Origin: Nautilus pompilius
Lineage: Eukaryota; Mollusca; Cephalopoda; Nautilida; Nautilidae
NCBI GenBank assembly: GCA_018389105.1
Contig: JACATO010000632.1
Location: forward strand, 744,001 to 808,000
Reading direction: 5' to 3'
Length of the DNA stretch: 64,000 nucleotides
In this document: piece by piece, positions 1 to 10,772 of the stretch
Layout: every line of letters begins with the position of its first letter
How positions within the stretch are numbered: the stretch's first letter is position 1
Notes under the pieces: generated by a model
The model's database searches: none
Told to the model about the DNA's origin: nothing
Seen by the model: only the letters and a program-made list of their open reading frames with translations
Translations under genes and position numbers: made by a program

Positions 1-33
1 CTCATTGAGCTCAGTGAAACAGATGACTTCTGA
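1..33 (+). CDS. Possible last codons of an upstream plus-strand gene
   Basis: Frame 1 is open from the window edge for ten codons (LIELSETDDF) and stops at TGA 31-33. A second frame is also open here (SLSSVKQMTSE, stop at 35-37), so the frame is not certain. The downstream 1.3 kb looks like a long AU-rich 3' UTR with poly(A) signals, which is why I read this as the end of a coding exon. The tail is too short to name the protein, and only sequence left of the window can confirm it. Confidence 0.3.
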   Translation, partial: LIELSETDDF

Positions 34-1360
34 ATGAGTAAGCAGGTGTATGAAAGTATAGTTTTTGTGTTGGCTGATTGGGATGATGACTTTGTTGCCA
101 CACTTATTATTTTTTTTTTCTTTTTTAAAGGTTGGAAACGATTTTATGTACAAGAAAATTCAAAAAGTACTGCAAAAATTAATTTTTTTTTCCCCAGCAT
201 TTGTTTATTAATATGTCCATTATCTTTTCATCCTACTTGATCTTTTTCTTAGGTGGTCTGTTTGCATATTATCATTTGGGAAAGATCTTGATGATTTTGT
301 GTGCAGCATTCCATTTATGAGTATTATAATTATTCATATCACATAACATTTTTCTCCATAAACCTGAACAAATTTTCCTCCTCTTTTAAACCCCGTTATG
401 GCTGAGTCGCCCCTCCTGTGTGGCGCTGTTCTGCCAGAACCACTTGTGAGAAAGTTAACTACATGTTTGCTGTACATGTGCATTATTGTTCGTTTGTTTG
501 CTGTATTTATTTAAATGGTTTCCATTTATTTATTTTTGTTTCTGACCTGTTTCCATTGTGCCTCCTCAAAATGAATACCTCTTGAAAATTTAAATTGGGA
601 TTTGGTTCGGCTGCGAGAACAGCGGCGGGCGACATGACTGTTGTCGAGGGTTCTCACCGACAGCTTGTTTCTACGCTGGCTGCTGCTGCTTTTTTTTTTT
701 TAAAGAAAAAATGTACAAAGGACATTTCAAAGAAGACCTTTCCTTAAACCAATTCCCTGCTCAAGTACAAAAAAAGGCTAACAACAAAATAAAGATTATG
801 ATTTATGATTTAGTGGATGATCGTTAAATGTTTGAACTTCCAATCTCTTTTCCACTGAGCTGTTTGAATTAGTTTAGTAGCCCCACCCCTCTGCTGCTGT
901 TTGTAATATTTGAAATCCACTGGTTTTGCTCATTAGTTTCTGGGTTTTCTCTCTTCAACACCACCCCCCCCCAACCACACTCAAGTTTTTAGAAACATCT
1001 TTCTGAATATAATTTTGTTTGCTTTGCATAAGCATTTCACCAACAAATACCAAGGAGCTGTTTACCTAAACAGACCATACATTCATCTTTTTTGGATTCA
1101 GATAAATGAACCTGTGTATTACACTTTTCTCATTAAATATTCAAAGGCAATTGTTATATCATGGATGCCTCAAGTGAACATAAAGGCCATGGTTACTGAA
1201 ATCGTTGTCCGTGCCAGTGGACTGATTTCTGTAAGAGTGCTTACCTTGATGCAGTTGAAAGCTGTATGTGTGATTTTTTTTTCTTTCTTTTTTGTATGTT
1301 TTCCTGAGTTTTTTTTATGGGAATGTATAAAATCTGCAATAAACTACAATATTACTGATC
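34..1360 (+). other. Probable 3' UTR of the upstream plus-strand gene
   Basis: No convincing coding sequence is present. The stretch is U-rich, holds overlapping ATTTA pentamers around 505-535 (typical AU-rich mRNA instability elements), and has AATAAA poly(A) signals at 788-793 and 1338-1343. The last signal sits just before T-rich sequence, as expected for a cleavage site near 1360. This is inference from composition and signals; a transcript end would settle it. Confidence 0.3.
1338..1343 (+). terminator. AATAAA poly(A) signal
   Basis: Canonical hexamer on the plus strand, followed by T-rich sequence. It is the distal candidate cleavage signal for the gene whose stop codon may lie at 31-33. 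A proximal AATAAA occurs at 788-793. Confidence 0.3.
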
Positions 1361-2076
1361 CTGCTTTTTCTTTTTTTTATTTTCTATTTGGTTTACACGT
1401 AAGACGGAGAAACGTTAATTCACTTGTGACATAAAGGTCAGATGTTTTTTTGCTTCTTTTATGATTTACTTCTGCCTTTGGATTGTAATGATAGCTTCGT
1501 TTATAATTGTGACTTCTTCCTGCATCTTAAAAAAAGAAAATATTAGGGCCTTTGTTAGGTTGGGTACAACTGCTTCAGAAGTACACCCTGGATAGGGGAC
1601 ATGACAATAACTAACTGCTCTGTAGAAAACCTCTTTTAAAGAAAATTAAACCCAAAAGACTTCGAAGCGAGCATTTCTCTTCTAGATGGAACAGGTGTTG
1701 CGATTGAAACAAGTGGTGGTTGGAACCATGACATTTCGTGATAACATTGTGTGTATTATTTTCTGCAAGATCAAATTTCTTGAAAAATGTTGCTATGTAA
1801 AATCCAAAATCAGCTTTAAAAGTATGCAAATCAACATGTGGCTAACCATTGCATGGCATGCTGGGTATTGTTGTTCACAGGCAAGTTGTGTGTTTTAATT
1901 TTACTTACAAAATAATTCTCTTTAGACTGAAAATTTCAACATTTGTAAGATTGCAGTGCCATTTTAACTGTTACTTGCGAACAATCTGCCAGTGTGTTGG
2001 CAGATCGCAAAGTCCACTGTGATCAAGACTTGTATGTAGAGAGCAGCATAGTCTTAGCATTATCAGCTTTTGCTTT
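1361..2076. other. Intergenic, nothing recognised
   Basis: AT-rich sequence without a supported gene. Short open frames on both strands around 1611-1898 have no recognisable domain and overlap one another, so I treat them as chance. Confidence 0.5.
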
Positions 2077-2194
2077 GTGGTCTGAACATGTGACTTCACC
2101 ACCTGCCATCTAGTGACTAATGAAGCAGGGGCTGTGACCGTAACTTATAAACCATTGGCTAGATGGCAGGCAGTGCAGTCAAAGTTCAGACCAC
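2077..2194. repeat. Foldback element (imperfect 40-bp inverted repeat)
   Basis: GTGGTCTGAAC at 2077-2087 returns as its reverse complement at 2184-2194. Further inside, CTGCCATCTAG faces CTAGATGGCAG. The arms span about 40 bp each with a few mismatches and a short loop, giving a hairpin of about 118 bp. This is the shape of a small MITE or foldback repeat; no coding capacity is present. Confidence 0.6.
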
Positions 2195-2261
2195 TTAGAA
2201 ACCTCTACATGAATGAGAGAATTCAGCTTTTTATAGCATGCACTTGTGTAGCATAGTTATC

Positions 2262-3453
2262 CTGGTGTTTATATCAAAAATTTCTAAAATGGAGAATTTG
2301 AGATATTTAAATGTCAACAGCTTTTCCTATTGTTGCTTCTATTGGGTCATTTGTTTCAGGGTTCTGAATGAAGCAGGGATAGAAAAGGTTTTCACGCCAT
2401 TCTGCTTCACAAGTTCAAGCCGAGCCACAAAGCGAGTGAGGCAACTCATAACATTACGCGAATCACGGGGCGGGGTACACAGCAAATGAGTGCACAGCAC
2501 AACGATGGTTTGCAAAGTTTCGATCTTGAGATGTGAGCCTCGAGGATGAGGAACGTAGCGGACGTCCTTTCAGCTGTGGTGACAATCATCTGAAGTCCTC
2601 AGTTGAAGCTGATCCAAGAAAAACTGCGAGAAATTGCTGGAGAGCTCGACGTAAGCACTGCAACTGTTTCCCAGCATCTTGATGCAATTGACAAGATGAA
2701 AAAATTAAAAAGTGGATGCCTCACGAGTTGAATGAACAACAAAATCATCGATTGGAGATCTGTTCTTCACTTGTCATAAGAAACAAAAACAACCTATTTT
2801 TTTGCCGAATCATTGTGTTTGATGAAGAATGGATCCTTTACGACAATCACAAACAATCAGCTCAGTGGCTCGACAGAAACAAGGCACCTAACCCCATTCC
2901 AAAAACAGTCTCCACCCAAAGAAGGTAGACTGCAACTGGTGTCATTGACTGTAACTGCTTGCAACCTGGCGAAACCATCACAGCCGAAAGGTACTGTCGT
3001 GAATTAAAAGTTGTTCATCAGAAACTCTCCCAACGACAGCTGCCATTGGTGAATCGAAGAGACCCAATCCTGCTCCACAACAGTGCTTGCCCTCATGTTG
3101 CAAAAGTGGCTCTTCAGAAACTGAACAGGTTGGGGTACGAAGTTCTCCCTCACCCAGCCCATTCACCAGACCTTTCTCCCACAGAACACCACCTTTTCAA
3201 ACACCTCAACAGCTTCCTCCATATGAAATCCTTCTCCAACCGAGCAGCAAATGTAGCTGCCTTCCAACAGTTTATCGACTCCAGAAATCCAGATTTTTTT
3301 TCAAAATGGTATAAATCTGTTTGTAACTCGTTGGCAGAAGTGTACTGATTGTAACGGAACTTACTTTGATTAATAAACTTCACGTTCAGCAACGGTATGA
3401 GGTCTCGTTGTTGCGGTAAAAAAACCAACAAGACTTTTGTAACAACCTGATAG
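2262..3453 (+). mobile_element. Degenerate mariner (Tc1/mariner) element
   Basis: About 1.2 kb, the usual mariner size, with transposase pieces spread over all three plus frames. The right end ends in GTAACAACCTGA before a TA at 3452-3453. A loosely similar inverted stretch beginning TATCCTGGTGTT near 2262 is the likely left end. The coding remains match the Hsmar1/SETMAR-like lineage in order: helix-turn-helix, WMPHEL linker, catalytic core, and a CNGTYFD-type C terminus. The left boundary is approximate. Confidence 0.8.
2365..3405 (+). pseudogene. Inactivated mariner transposase
   Basis: Relic of a DD34D mariner transposase, which would cut and paste the element at TA sites. Recognisable pieces in order are: an N-terminal helix-turn-helix part around 2480-2700 (EADPRKTAREIAGELDVS-like); WMPHELNEQQ with RNKNN at 2714-2800; the first catalytic aspartate in FDEEW near 2818; LHNSACPH near 3096, where the family has LHDNARPH; the third aspartate in HSPDLSPTE near 3170; and WQKCTDCNGTYFD ending at TAA about 3376. 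The pieces sit in different frames, with frameshifts near 2500, 2930 and 3300. The second catalytic Asp is replaced by Asn. It cannot make active enzyme. Confidence 0.85.
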
Positions 3454-3990
3454 GATAGCTCTTGTATGATGTACTTAAAAAATACTTGTCTAATATATGT
3501 TTGTTGATACACTGGAAATAATATTTGGTAAATGGAAGTTAAAAAAAGACTAAATGGTCTCCATTGAGCATCTTTGGAGGAATAGATTTTGTCTTTGTGG
3601 TCCCTTTTTAAGTTGGTAAAGTATTAATTACATCAGCCAAACGAATACAAAAATGAAAGCTTCAAAAGCTGATGGGCCAATTAAACTGAATTTTTTTATT
3701 TGACAAAAAAAAATTAAAATTTACTTTATATAATGCGATTTATTTTATATCAGTAATAACAATAGAGTAACATCATAGCCAGAATATTTGTTATTTTTAG
3801 TAATCTCTAGTGGAGTTGTCTCCCCTGTGTTTATAAAAATAAATGGTTGCATCATTCGGAGGACTGTTCCCGTCAGAAGGATGTGGAAAAAAAATATTTT
3901 GGTGATTTAAAATAATTTTAATTGTCCAACTTCTTCGATATGATGAATGCTTGTAGGTATCAGTAATTTTTACTTTACATAGGTGGAGTG
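3454..3990. other. Intergenic, nothing recognised
   Basis: Low-GC sequence with A/T runs and no supported gene or repeat boundary. Confidence 0.5.
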
Positions 3991-4235
3991 CAGTAGTAGG
4001 AGTTATCTCCCTTGACCTAAGCGATACTTGACGACCAAGGTAGTGGTAAGTAGGCTGCCTGCCGACAGACCTTTGAGAGAGAGAATTAAGGGGTCAGCGC
4101 GAGAATTTATTCTTCAAACAGCAGCACATACCCAACTGGGGGGAACGAGTTTCGTTGATGGAGTTAAATCCTTTGAAATTAAACAAATCGGAGAGTCTCA
4201 GTCTTTGTCCCGGCACCGGATATCGAAAGTGATGG

Positions 4236-4358
4236 TTACTCCGGAAGCGGTTGTCCCGTCCTGATCAGGGCGCACAACCTGTAGGCGTTCACGCCGGCCG
4301 TGATTACAATCGCGACCCCGAATCCCACTGTAGCCAAACCCATGAGCGACAGCTTCAT
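4236..4358 (-). CDS. Short ORF, 40 residues, single membrane segment
   Basis: An ATG at 4358-4356 opens a 40-codon frame ending TAA at 4238-4236. Residues about 4-25 (LMGLATVGFGVAIVITAG) form one hydrophobic segment, followed by a basic and polar tail (NAYRLCALIRTGQPLPE). The frame extends upstream to 4448 without an ATG that looks better. Its codons are CpG-rich like the surrounding promoter segment, so the ORF may be a by-product of composition. It has the look of a small integral membrane or mitochondrial micropeptide, but I recognise no family. A possible splice donor (TACAG/GTTGTG) lies inside it. Confidence 0.3.
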   Translation of the reverse strand: MKLSLMGLATVGFGVAIVITAGVNAYRLCALIRTGQPLPE

Positions 4359-4394
4359 CTTGTCCTTCACTAAAACACCATCGAAATCGACCGC

Positions 4395-4402
4395 TGACGT
4401 CA
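4395..4402. promoter_or_regulatory. CRE palindrome TGACGTCA
   Basis: Perfect full-length cAMP response element, the binding site of CREB/ATF bZIP dimers. It lies about 300 bp upstream of the plus-strand start codon at 4700 and about 40 bp upstream of the minus-strand ATG at 4358. A second GACGTC core lies near 4468. Confidence 0.45.
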
Positions 4403-4699
4403 CAAAGAGAACAAATGTCTTATTTAAAGCTGTAAAGCCCCACCCCACACCAATGCTGTATCCTGGCGACGTCGCCCCCTTAATTATGCCGGCCAGGGTT
4501 TTACAACCCGTATGTTTACATTACATCATATCGTGTAGTTTATTTAACCGCGTCGTCCCCCTCTTTAAACGGTAAAGGAGCAGGTAACTCCGCAGGTAAT
4601 TTATTCCGTAACAAACGAGCTGGGTTGCCGTGGTCACGAATTCTATTTTCTAGAAGGCTCTGTACACATTGTCACTTAGAATTCTATCAAAGAGGCGAA

Positions 4700-4726
4700 A
4701 TGGCGGCGGCGGAAGGGGATTCTGAA
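4700..4726 (+). CDS. Candidate first coding exon (MAAAEGDSE)
   Basis: The ATG has G at -3 and G at +4 and lies in the CpG-rich segment. It opens nine codons, MAAAEGDSE, and then meets a consensus donor GAA/GTAAGT at 4726/4727. Ala-rich, acidic starts of this kind are typical of animal first coding exons in CpG islands. The partner exon is not certain: an open exon-like stretch follows an acceptor at 5852, but its best reading frame does not match the phase-0 exit. Reading through the donor gives only a 58-codon ORF. The gene is unidentified. Confidence 0.4.
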
Positions 4727-4902
4727 GTAAGTTTAATGAAACCAAAAAAAAAAGACTTCCTAGTACGGATGTTTTGTATTCTGGTCATCCGCATCATCTA
4801 CTCTGGGTACAAAGCACCCCTCGTGTCGCATCTCAAAGAGCTGCTGAGGAGAATCGCATGGCCTACATTAGTTTAACATCAACAACTCGCCTTTATTAAT
4901 CA

Positions 4903-5852
4903 CTGTTCGTGTCTGTGAACAGTCGTAATCGTGGGGAGAAACTCTGGACCTGCGCAACTTAGATGGAAAGATGTTAAGGGTTTTGAGATTGTTGCTGCTA
5001 ACATCTTTAACCGCACGATATCGTGGTGGTAGGCACAGCTTTAGTGACCAGATGGTCTGCAATGGCCAGAGTAAGTTACAAGCAAGCAGAAAAAGGGTTA
5101 ACCTGATTTCCTCATTATGGACTCGCGTACCCTGACTGGGGGGACTTCTGATTGAATAATATAATTTATAATTAAATGTAAATAAGTTTATCCACATTTT
5201 TGAAAATTTATTTTTTAAACATTTGGTTTTAATACACAGTTATGAAGGATTCGTAGAAGAGCAACACCCACTCAACATACAGCCATCCTTTGTTGCTCCC
5301 AAATTCTATTCCATGACATTCTTGTGAAACATCACAGGGTGCCGCAATGGCATCACTTGTAACATTGGCAGCTTCCTACTCTGGTACCATCTAGTTATAG
5401 CACAGGTCTCATCAGTGAATAATTTCACCAGATTTAAAAAAAAACAATTTTATGCTACTGCTGTGTACACAGAGCATACATATATCGTAGAGTACGGTGT
5501 GTACTGAACAGCAGATGAGAAGTGCTGGAGAAACCACTACAGATGGAAAACAAGTTGGGAACTTGGAGAGAGAGAAAATCTGTTGACCTGAGGTGACATA
5601 CTAAGTAGGAACCCCAAACAAGAGCAGGGAATCGGGTTTACTAGATAGAGACCTTCCACAAAGCTACACAGAGGTGGTATCACAACTACTATACAATATG
5701 GGCCCTGAAGCAGGCAACATTGGCGATACTTTCATATGGACCTCAGAAGAGAACGCAGAGGATAAAAAATGGCTATAAATAATTTACTGAACATTTCGCA
5801 CCACCACTGACCAATTTTTTTTCATCTAACTGCCCTCCCATGTTTGTTTCAG
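4903..5852. other. Non-coding stretch after the CpG-rich segment
   Basis: No supported gene. A 109-codon minus-strand frame at 4868-5197 has no domain and low-complexity composition. Sequence at 5640-5780 has weak coding-like character on the plus strand (WYHNYYTIWALKQ) but is broken by stops, so it may be an old repeat. Confidence 0.35.
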
Positions 5853-5968
5853 CAACTTCAAGTCTTTCAGCTAGAATGCAGTCCCCAAATACTAGGACCA
5901 AGCATCAGCAGCTTTTCAAGAGCATTACAGATGCTAATTTGAAGACTCATCCCAGGACTGAGATCTAA
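5853..5968 (+). CDS. Candidate terminal exon, unidentified
   Basis: A good acceptor (TTTGTTTCAG, AG at 5851-5852) is followed by a frame open for 37 codons to TAA at 5966-5968. It includes SARMQSPNTRTKHQQLFKS and ends LKTHPRTEI. The entry phase would be 1 (two bases, CA, then ACT). The residue mix looks protein-like, but I recognise no family. The first exon candidate at 4700-4726 exits in phase 0, so a direct join would use another frame, QLQVFQLECSPQ, which stops after about 29 codons. Treat as a weak candidate. Confidence 0.2.
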
Positions 5969-8003
5969 ATGCGAAGACTACATTTGATAATCCTCTTACA
6001 TGGCACAAAAAGAGTGATACTACAGTATGACAATGGAAATTTTGGTGGTGGTCACAGAAACACAAGAAATCAGTCAGTGCAGCCGCTATGGATCAGGGTT
6101 AGTAATAATAAAAATTTGCCTCGAGAACTGAGAGAAATCTGTGCACAAGTAGAGGAGGGATGTCTGACACGAGAAGTTTGCCGTGCCAGATGGTATGAAG
6201 TAGTTTACTTTTAGAGCTGATCACAAATCCCAGTACTCATCCATCATGAAGCAAAAAACCTGGATAGTGCGCCAATTAGATGTACAGTACAGGATTCATG
6301 ACTGCAAACAGTTATTAGCTTCACCATGGCAAAGTGGCTAGAACACAGCAAGAACATCCCACCACATAATTATCATCAGTATGCATCCTAATTATCAGTG
6401 AATTACTGCTATGTGAAAATTGCATTGTCATACACAAGATAATGGCAAGTGAAATACTGGAGAAAATACGAAGACAGACACATACATGAGTTTGTTTATG
6501 AAAAGTGTTGCTTTAATAGTGGCAATGAGCCACAGCATGTTAAGAGTTTCGTCTCCACTTCAAAGAATTGGCCTAAATTAGCTGTGAATACAGAGCAAAA
6601 GCCAAAAGCTGATAATGAGAGTATACGCTCTCACAAGTTGGTGGTGGAGGGATGTTACAGTTGTAAATTTGTCATGCAACGTACCGTTTAGTTCTTTGTT
6701 TATCTTTGGCCGGATGCTCATTTGCAAAGTGGTTATAAGATTCTTCCAGAAGAGAGTTGAGATTACACAAAGTACTTACCAAACCATGTCAGGTAATATT
6801 GACATAATCAGTAGCTAAAGGGAGATAACTTCTAACTTTATTATTCTATAGATTTTCAATTTGAATATAAAGTTCTGTTGCAAGTGAAAGCAAAAATAGT
6901 CTATTTTGACTATAGTTTTTACAACCCTAGAATCAAATTGATATAATTTAATCAATCATAATCTTACTCTGATATTTCAGACTGGTGGATCAAATACAGG
7001 GTTAATAATTTTTATTTTTAGTTATAGTCTGTATTCTACAATTATTTCTTCAAAAATGCTTCTCTAATGTGACCGTTTGGAATGTCATAAGTCTGCAATG
7101 TCTATTTAGAAGTAGGATAAAAACTAACCTTTACTGAACACGAGAATTTTTGGTAAAGGCTCGGCATTCTTATGCAAGGATACTTTTTGGAGAGTCCCCC
7201 GTGATGAGATACCAATATTATCCTTTTCTAAGTCAATTTTTATCTACTGTTTCATTACACAAAACACCAATTTCCAGGGCACATTTTAGAATATTTACAA
7301 GTATCCCTAGTACAGCTGTTATTTTTGTGACTGAGTTAATGTAACATTAGACGTGTATACAGGTGACAGGAGTTGATTGTACCCAACTCACCATATATGG
7401 ATTTTTGCACTTATCCATTCTTTTTATTATATTTAAGCATCACTTTTCTAGGGTCTATGTATAAAGAAATGCTTTCCAAATGTGCATGCTCTCATGAAAC
7501 AGAAGTTTACCATCTCTTAACTCATTGTTAGCCCCTTAAAACTGCCAATAGTTTGTTTAAGAATAGTTAAAACTTGTACATAATTTAAACAAAACTTAAA
7601 GGCACAAACTTAATCACAAACAAATATTGGAGTTTTTTTTATTATCATTTATAAATTTGTAATAATTTTGGAGTAGACAATGATGATACTATTATATTTA
7701 TCAAGTACAAAATCAATTGTGATGTAACACAAGAATTCAGGGGCACTTCCACTTGTAGCTTAGATTAGATTAGATGGGAGGGCCATTGAGACATGGTTAC
7801 GTCCCCTTAGACCAGTGTTTTTCTGTGATGATTGCATTTGCTCCTACATTGCACAACACATTGCTGGCATAAATTAGAAAGAAAAAAGTCGTAAGGGTTG
7901 TAATTTGTTTTCCATGTGTGTGTTTAAAATATATATATATATATATATATATACTGTGTTCTTGTAAGGACTATACGAAAATTTTTATGGGAATAAGATA
8001 AAA
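5969..8003. other. Intergenic, weak coding hints only
   Basis: Around 6114-6214 a plus-strand frame reads LPRELREICAQVEEG, then REVCRARWYEVVYF and a stop, which is protein-like but has no start, donor or acceptor I trust. An (AT)n microsatellite lies at 7929-7953. The rest is AT-rich with nothing recognised. Confidence 0.4.
7929..7953. repeat. (AT)n microsatellite
   Basis: Uninterrupted alternating A/T run of about 25 bp. Confidence 0.95.
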
Positions 8004-8359
8004 GGATTGTCCAAAATTGTAACCGGTTTTGTTTTGGTTTCTTTCCTTTCTGAAACAGTCCGTCTCCTCAAGAATCCAGTTATCTTTGTTAAATTGTTAA
8101 TAAATATTAAAACAGAGACCTATTTCATACCCGCAAGTACATCAGAACGGGGAGTTAATTCGCAAAACAGATCAACTTAAGGGATTCTTTCCTGCTAGAT
8201 CTAACATGGTATACATATCAGCCCTTTTTTCTCGTGTACAATAAAAATCCCACTTTCACAGAACCTTTGCCTAATTGTGCTAGAGATTTTCTTCTTTCTT
8301 TCTTTCTTTGATAAGTCAGCTGGAAAGAAATAAAAAGTAGGGTCAATTTTGGACAATCC
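8004..8359. mobile_element. MITE-like element with terminal inverted repeats
   Basis: GGATTGTCCAAAATTG at 8004-8019 is matched by its exact reverse complement at 8344-8359. The similarity continues inward for about 45 bp on both sides (ACC, then TTTCTTTCC, then CTGA). The 356-bp interior has no coding capacity. The GTCCAAAATTG core resembles ends of Tc1/mariner-type elements. Flanking target duplications are not clear. It lies just downstream of the ataxin-7 3' UTR. Confidence 0.6.
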
Positions 8360-8478
8360 CAAATCTCTATAACAAGATAATAGTCTATAAACACAAGGAT
8401 AGACGCATAACTTAAAAATTTATTATTCAATACCATGAAGTCAAATCATAGCAAAGATCTTATCTCTCAATATAAAAA

Positions 8479-9091
8479 TTTATTTGTATATTTTATATAT
8501 ATACTCTGACAAGTTTATCAATTAAGCATGTGAGATGCATGAGGTATGTAGAAAAGCAGTATAGTACAAACATGTTTTTAGTTTTAAAGATTTTTTTCTT
8601 CTCCCATTATATCTCAACTGCATATAAAGACATCTCGCTTCCCTGAAATATCTTTTTTTTGTTTTCCTTCTCTGTTTTTTTTTTTATCTTTTTCAATGAG
8701 CAAATATTTCCGCACAATTTAATAATATGCTTTGTCGAAACAACATCACCTTTGCTGCTTCAAATTTGTTTGACCAGTAAGTTCTGATCTGAGTTAACCC
8801 TCGTGTTGGGGCAGAGGAGGAGACATAGGCAGAGACCTATGGGTGGTGAAGAACCAAATCAGAGACGGAAAAGGGGAATGACAGAATGAGAGTCATGCAA
8901 AGGGAATTGTTACTGTGTGAAAAACATTGTCAGAAACATAATTTATACTTTATATTTACAGCATATTGTATTCATAGAGACAGTGGCACTTGACAGAATC
9001 TTTTGTACACGTATGAACAGTCCACATGAATGTTAAAGAGTATCTGTGGGTGATGGCAATGATGGAGATGAGAATCTAGGCTCAGAGTTTG
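8479..9091 (-). other. ATXN7: Ataxin-7 3' UTR and poly(A) signal
   Basis: After the TAG at 9092 the first AATAAA on the minus strand is at 8484-8479, and a second lies at 8424-8419. This predicts a 3' UTR of about 600 nt, which is T-rich on the plus strand (A-rich in the transcript). No repeat or ORF is evident in it. Confidence 0.45.
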
Positions 9092-9471
9092 CTATGAGAT
9101 CATGCTTGATGATGATCCGTGCCCTTGCGGCTGTACCGATAAATCCTGTCTCTGAAGGTCGTTTGTCTGCAAGAAGACGGCTGGCTGACCCATGAACTGG
9201 TGGTGGTGGAGCGGGAAAGTCACCTGGAGGGGCGGCTGTACTGACAGCTTGTTGCCCACAGTCTTTGTTATTGCATTGCTTCCTGACTTGATGTGCATGT
9301 GTCCCAGCTGTGTGGAGGAGAGAAACTGACTAGTGCAGCCCTGCGGGAAGCTTGTGGTCGGCGTGGAAACAGCCTTGGTGCTTGCCACTGATGAGAGCTG
9401 AACAGACTTGTGTGACCGATGGGCTTGAGCTGTACTTTGTAAGTTGTGTCGATGGTTGCTGGAGCTTTTAT
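9092..9471 (-). CDS. ATXN7: Ataxin-7 terminal coding exon
   Basis: The acceptor is TTATTATTCCAG, and the exon enters in phase 1 (AT after a G from the previous exon, giving Asp). It encodes 125 residues to TAG at 9094-9092. The sequence is low-complexity and rich in Ser, Thr, Gln and His: it begins DKSSSNHRHNLQ, has an internal PLHHHQFMGQPAVF stretch, and ends GSSSSMIS. It has no recognised domain, in keeping with the disordered C terminus of ataxin-7 proteins. The frame is fixed by the phase of the neighbouring 67-nt exon. Confidence 0.88.
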
Positions 9472-10772
9472 CTGGAATAATAATTAAAAAAAATGTACAT
9501 ACAATAATACTTAAACTATTTTAAAAATCCAGTCCAAACACTTCATCCATCTGCCCACCCCATCTCCACAGCTGTTCGTAATAAAATGGGAGTTGTTACA
9601 TACATTATAAATGCACAACACCTTTCCCCTCGTACCTGGTCATTTAATATTGTGCAGTTTTGGTGTGAAAACTAAAATTGTCATTATGCCTTTGGTTTCA
9701 ACTGAGTTAAGTGTGTCTCTGCATATGCACGTGTGTGTGTGTGTGTGTACAAATTTAGAATAAGTTTATCTTAGTTTACAAAGAGATAGCAAATCATATC
9801 GACTTGAGATAGGCCATCAATATACCTATTAAGTGAACAATTCTATTACTAAAAAAAAAAACTCTGATATTGCTGATATGGTCTAATTTGTAATTATGTC
9901 CCTATCCACACCACCAAAACCCATAATTATTTTCAAAAACTCCTCTATGTACGGCCCTCCAGAGCTTTTTTTTTTTTAAATCTGCAAATAACATCTTTCA
10001 CCAAAATCATATCTAATAAATAGTAGAGGCAGGGCTGATTTTGGGTGCCAGAAAGACATGGTTTAAGTGAGGAAAATCTGTGGGAATGGTTGGAATTACT
10101 AACAGGTACTTGATCACTAAAAGCAAGCAAGCAAACAAAAACTGGAATGAGCCTAATTAATCACTCCAGGACGAGAGAGTTAGCCCGACTACAGGTTGTG
10201 TAGTAATAGCTGTTTTGTGCTGGTTGCCAAAATTAGTAACCGAGAGAGAGAGAGACGGCTAAGCAGATGCACACACGCACACAGTATCACTGCTGCATGT
10301 TGGAGAATACTAAAATATATAAAAGTCATCTAGATTGTTTTAAAATAGAAAATCAGTGTAATCAATGAGTCAATTAATTAAGAGAAATGAATATTTCAAC
10401 ATCCCTCCCTTCTTTTTCAGGATACACCCCAAGTGACAATTAAGTTCTTTCTAGGGCAGTTCATGCTATTACAAGTAAAAGGCATTCTTAGCATAAATTT
10501 AACTGATCCAGATGTGATCCACCCAGGTTATCTGACTGACTCGACTGATACATGACTATGGATTGTAAAGTTTTTCTGTTGGGTTGGCAGTCTGTATGCC
10601 CTTGTAGATTACAGACTTCTCTAACAATGTGACAAAGGGAGGAGAATCCAGCCATAAGAATCTGCTGAGAAAGGTAAAATATAGACAGCAAGCAAAGTTT
10701 ACAACCAACTCACGCCGAGGGAATCTACGCTCTAAAGGTCTATTCCCTGGATTGCTCAATCACAACACTTAC
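9472..10772 (-). other. Ataxin-7 intron (last)
   Basis: No gene. It holds a short (GT)n tract near 9729-9748 and A/T runs. Short open frames at 9945-10130 and 10488-10759 are chance. Confidence 0.7.

Larger units (their letters stand above)
4000..4900. promoter_or_regulatory. CpG-rich promoter-like segment
   Basis: CpG dinucleotides, rare elsewhere in the window, cluster here (for example 4157-4330, 4390-4480 and 4690-4730). The segment also holds a perfect CRE palindrome, a plus-strand start codon in good context followed by a consensus donor, and a minus-strand short ORF. Together this looks like a bidirectional promoter. There is no TATA box I would defend. Confidence 0.45.
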
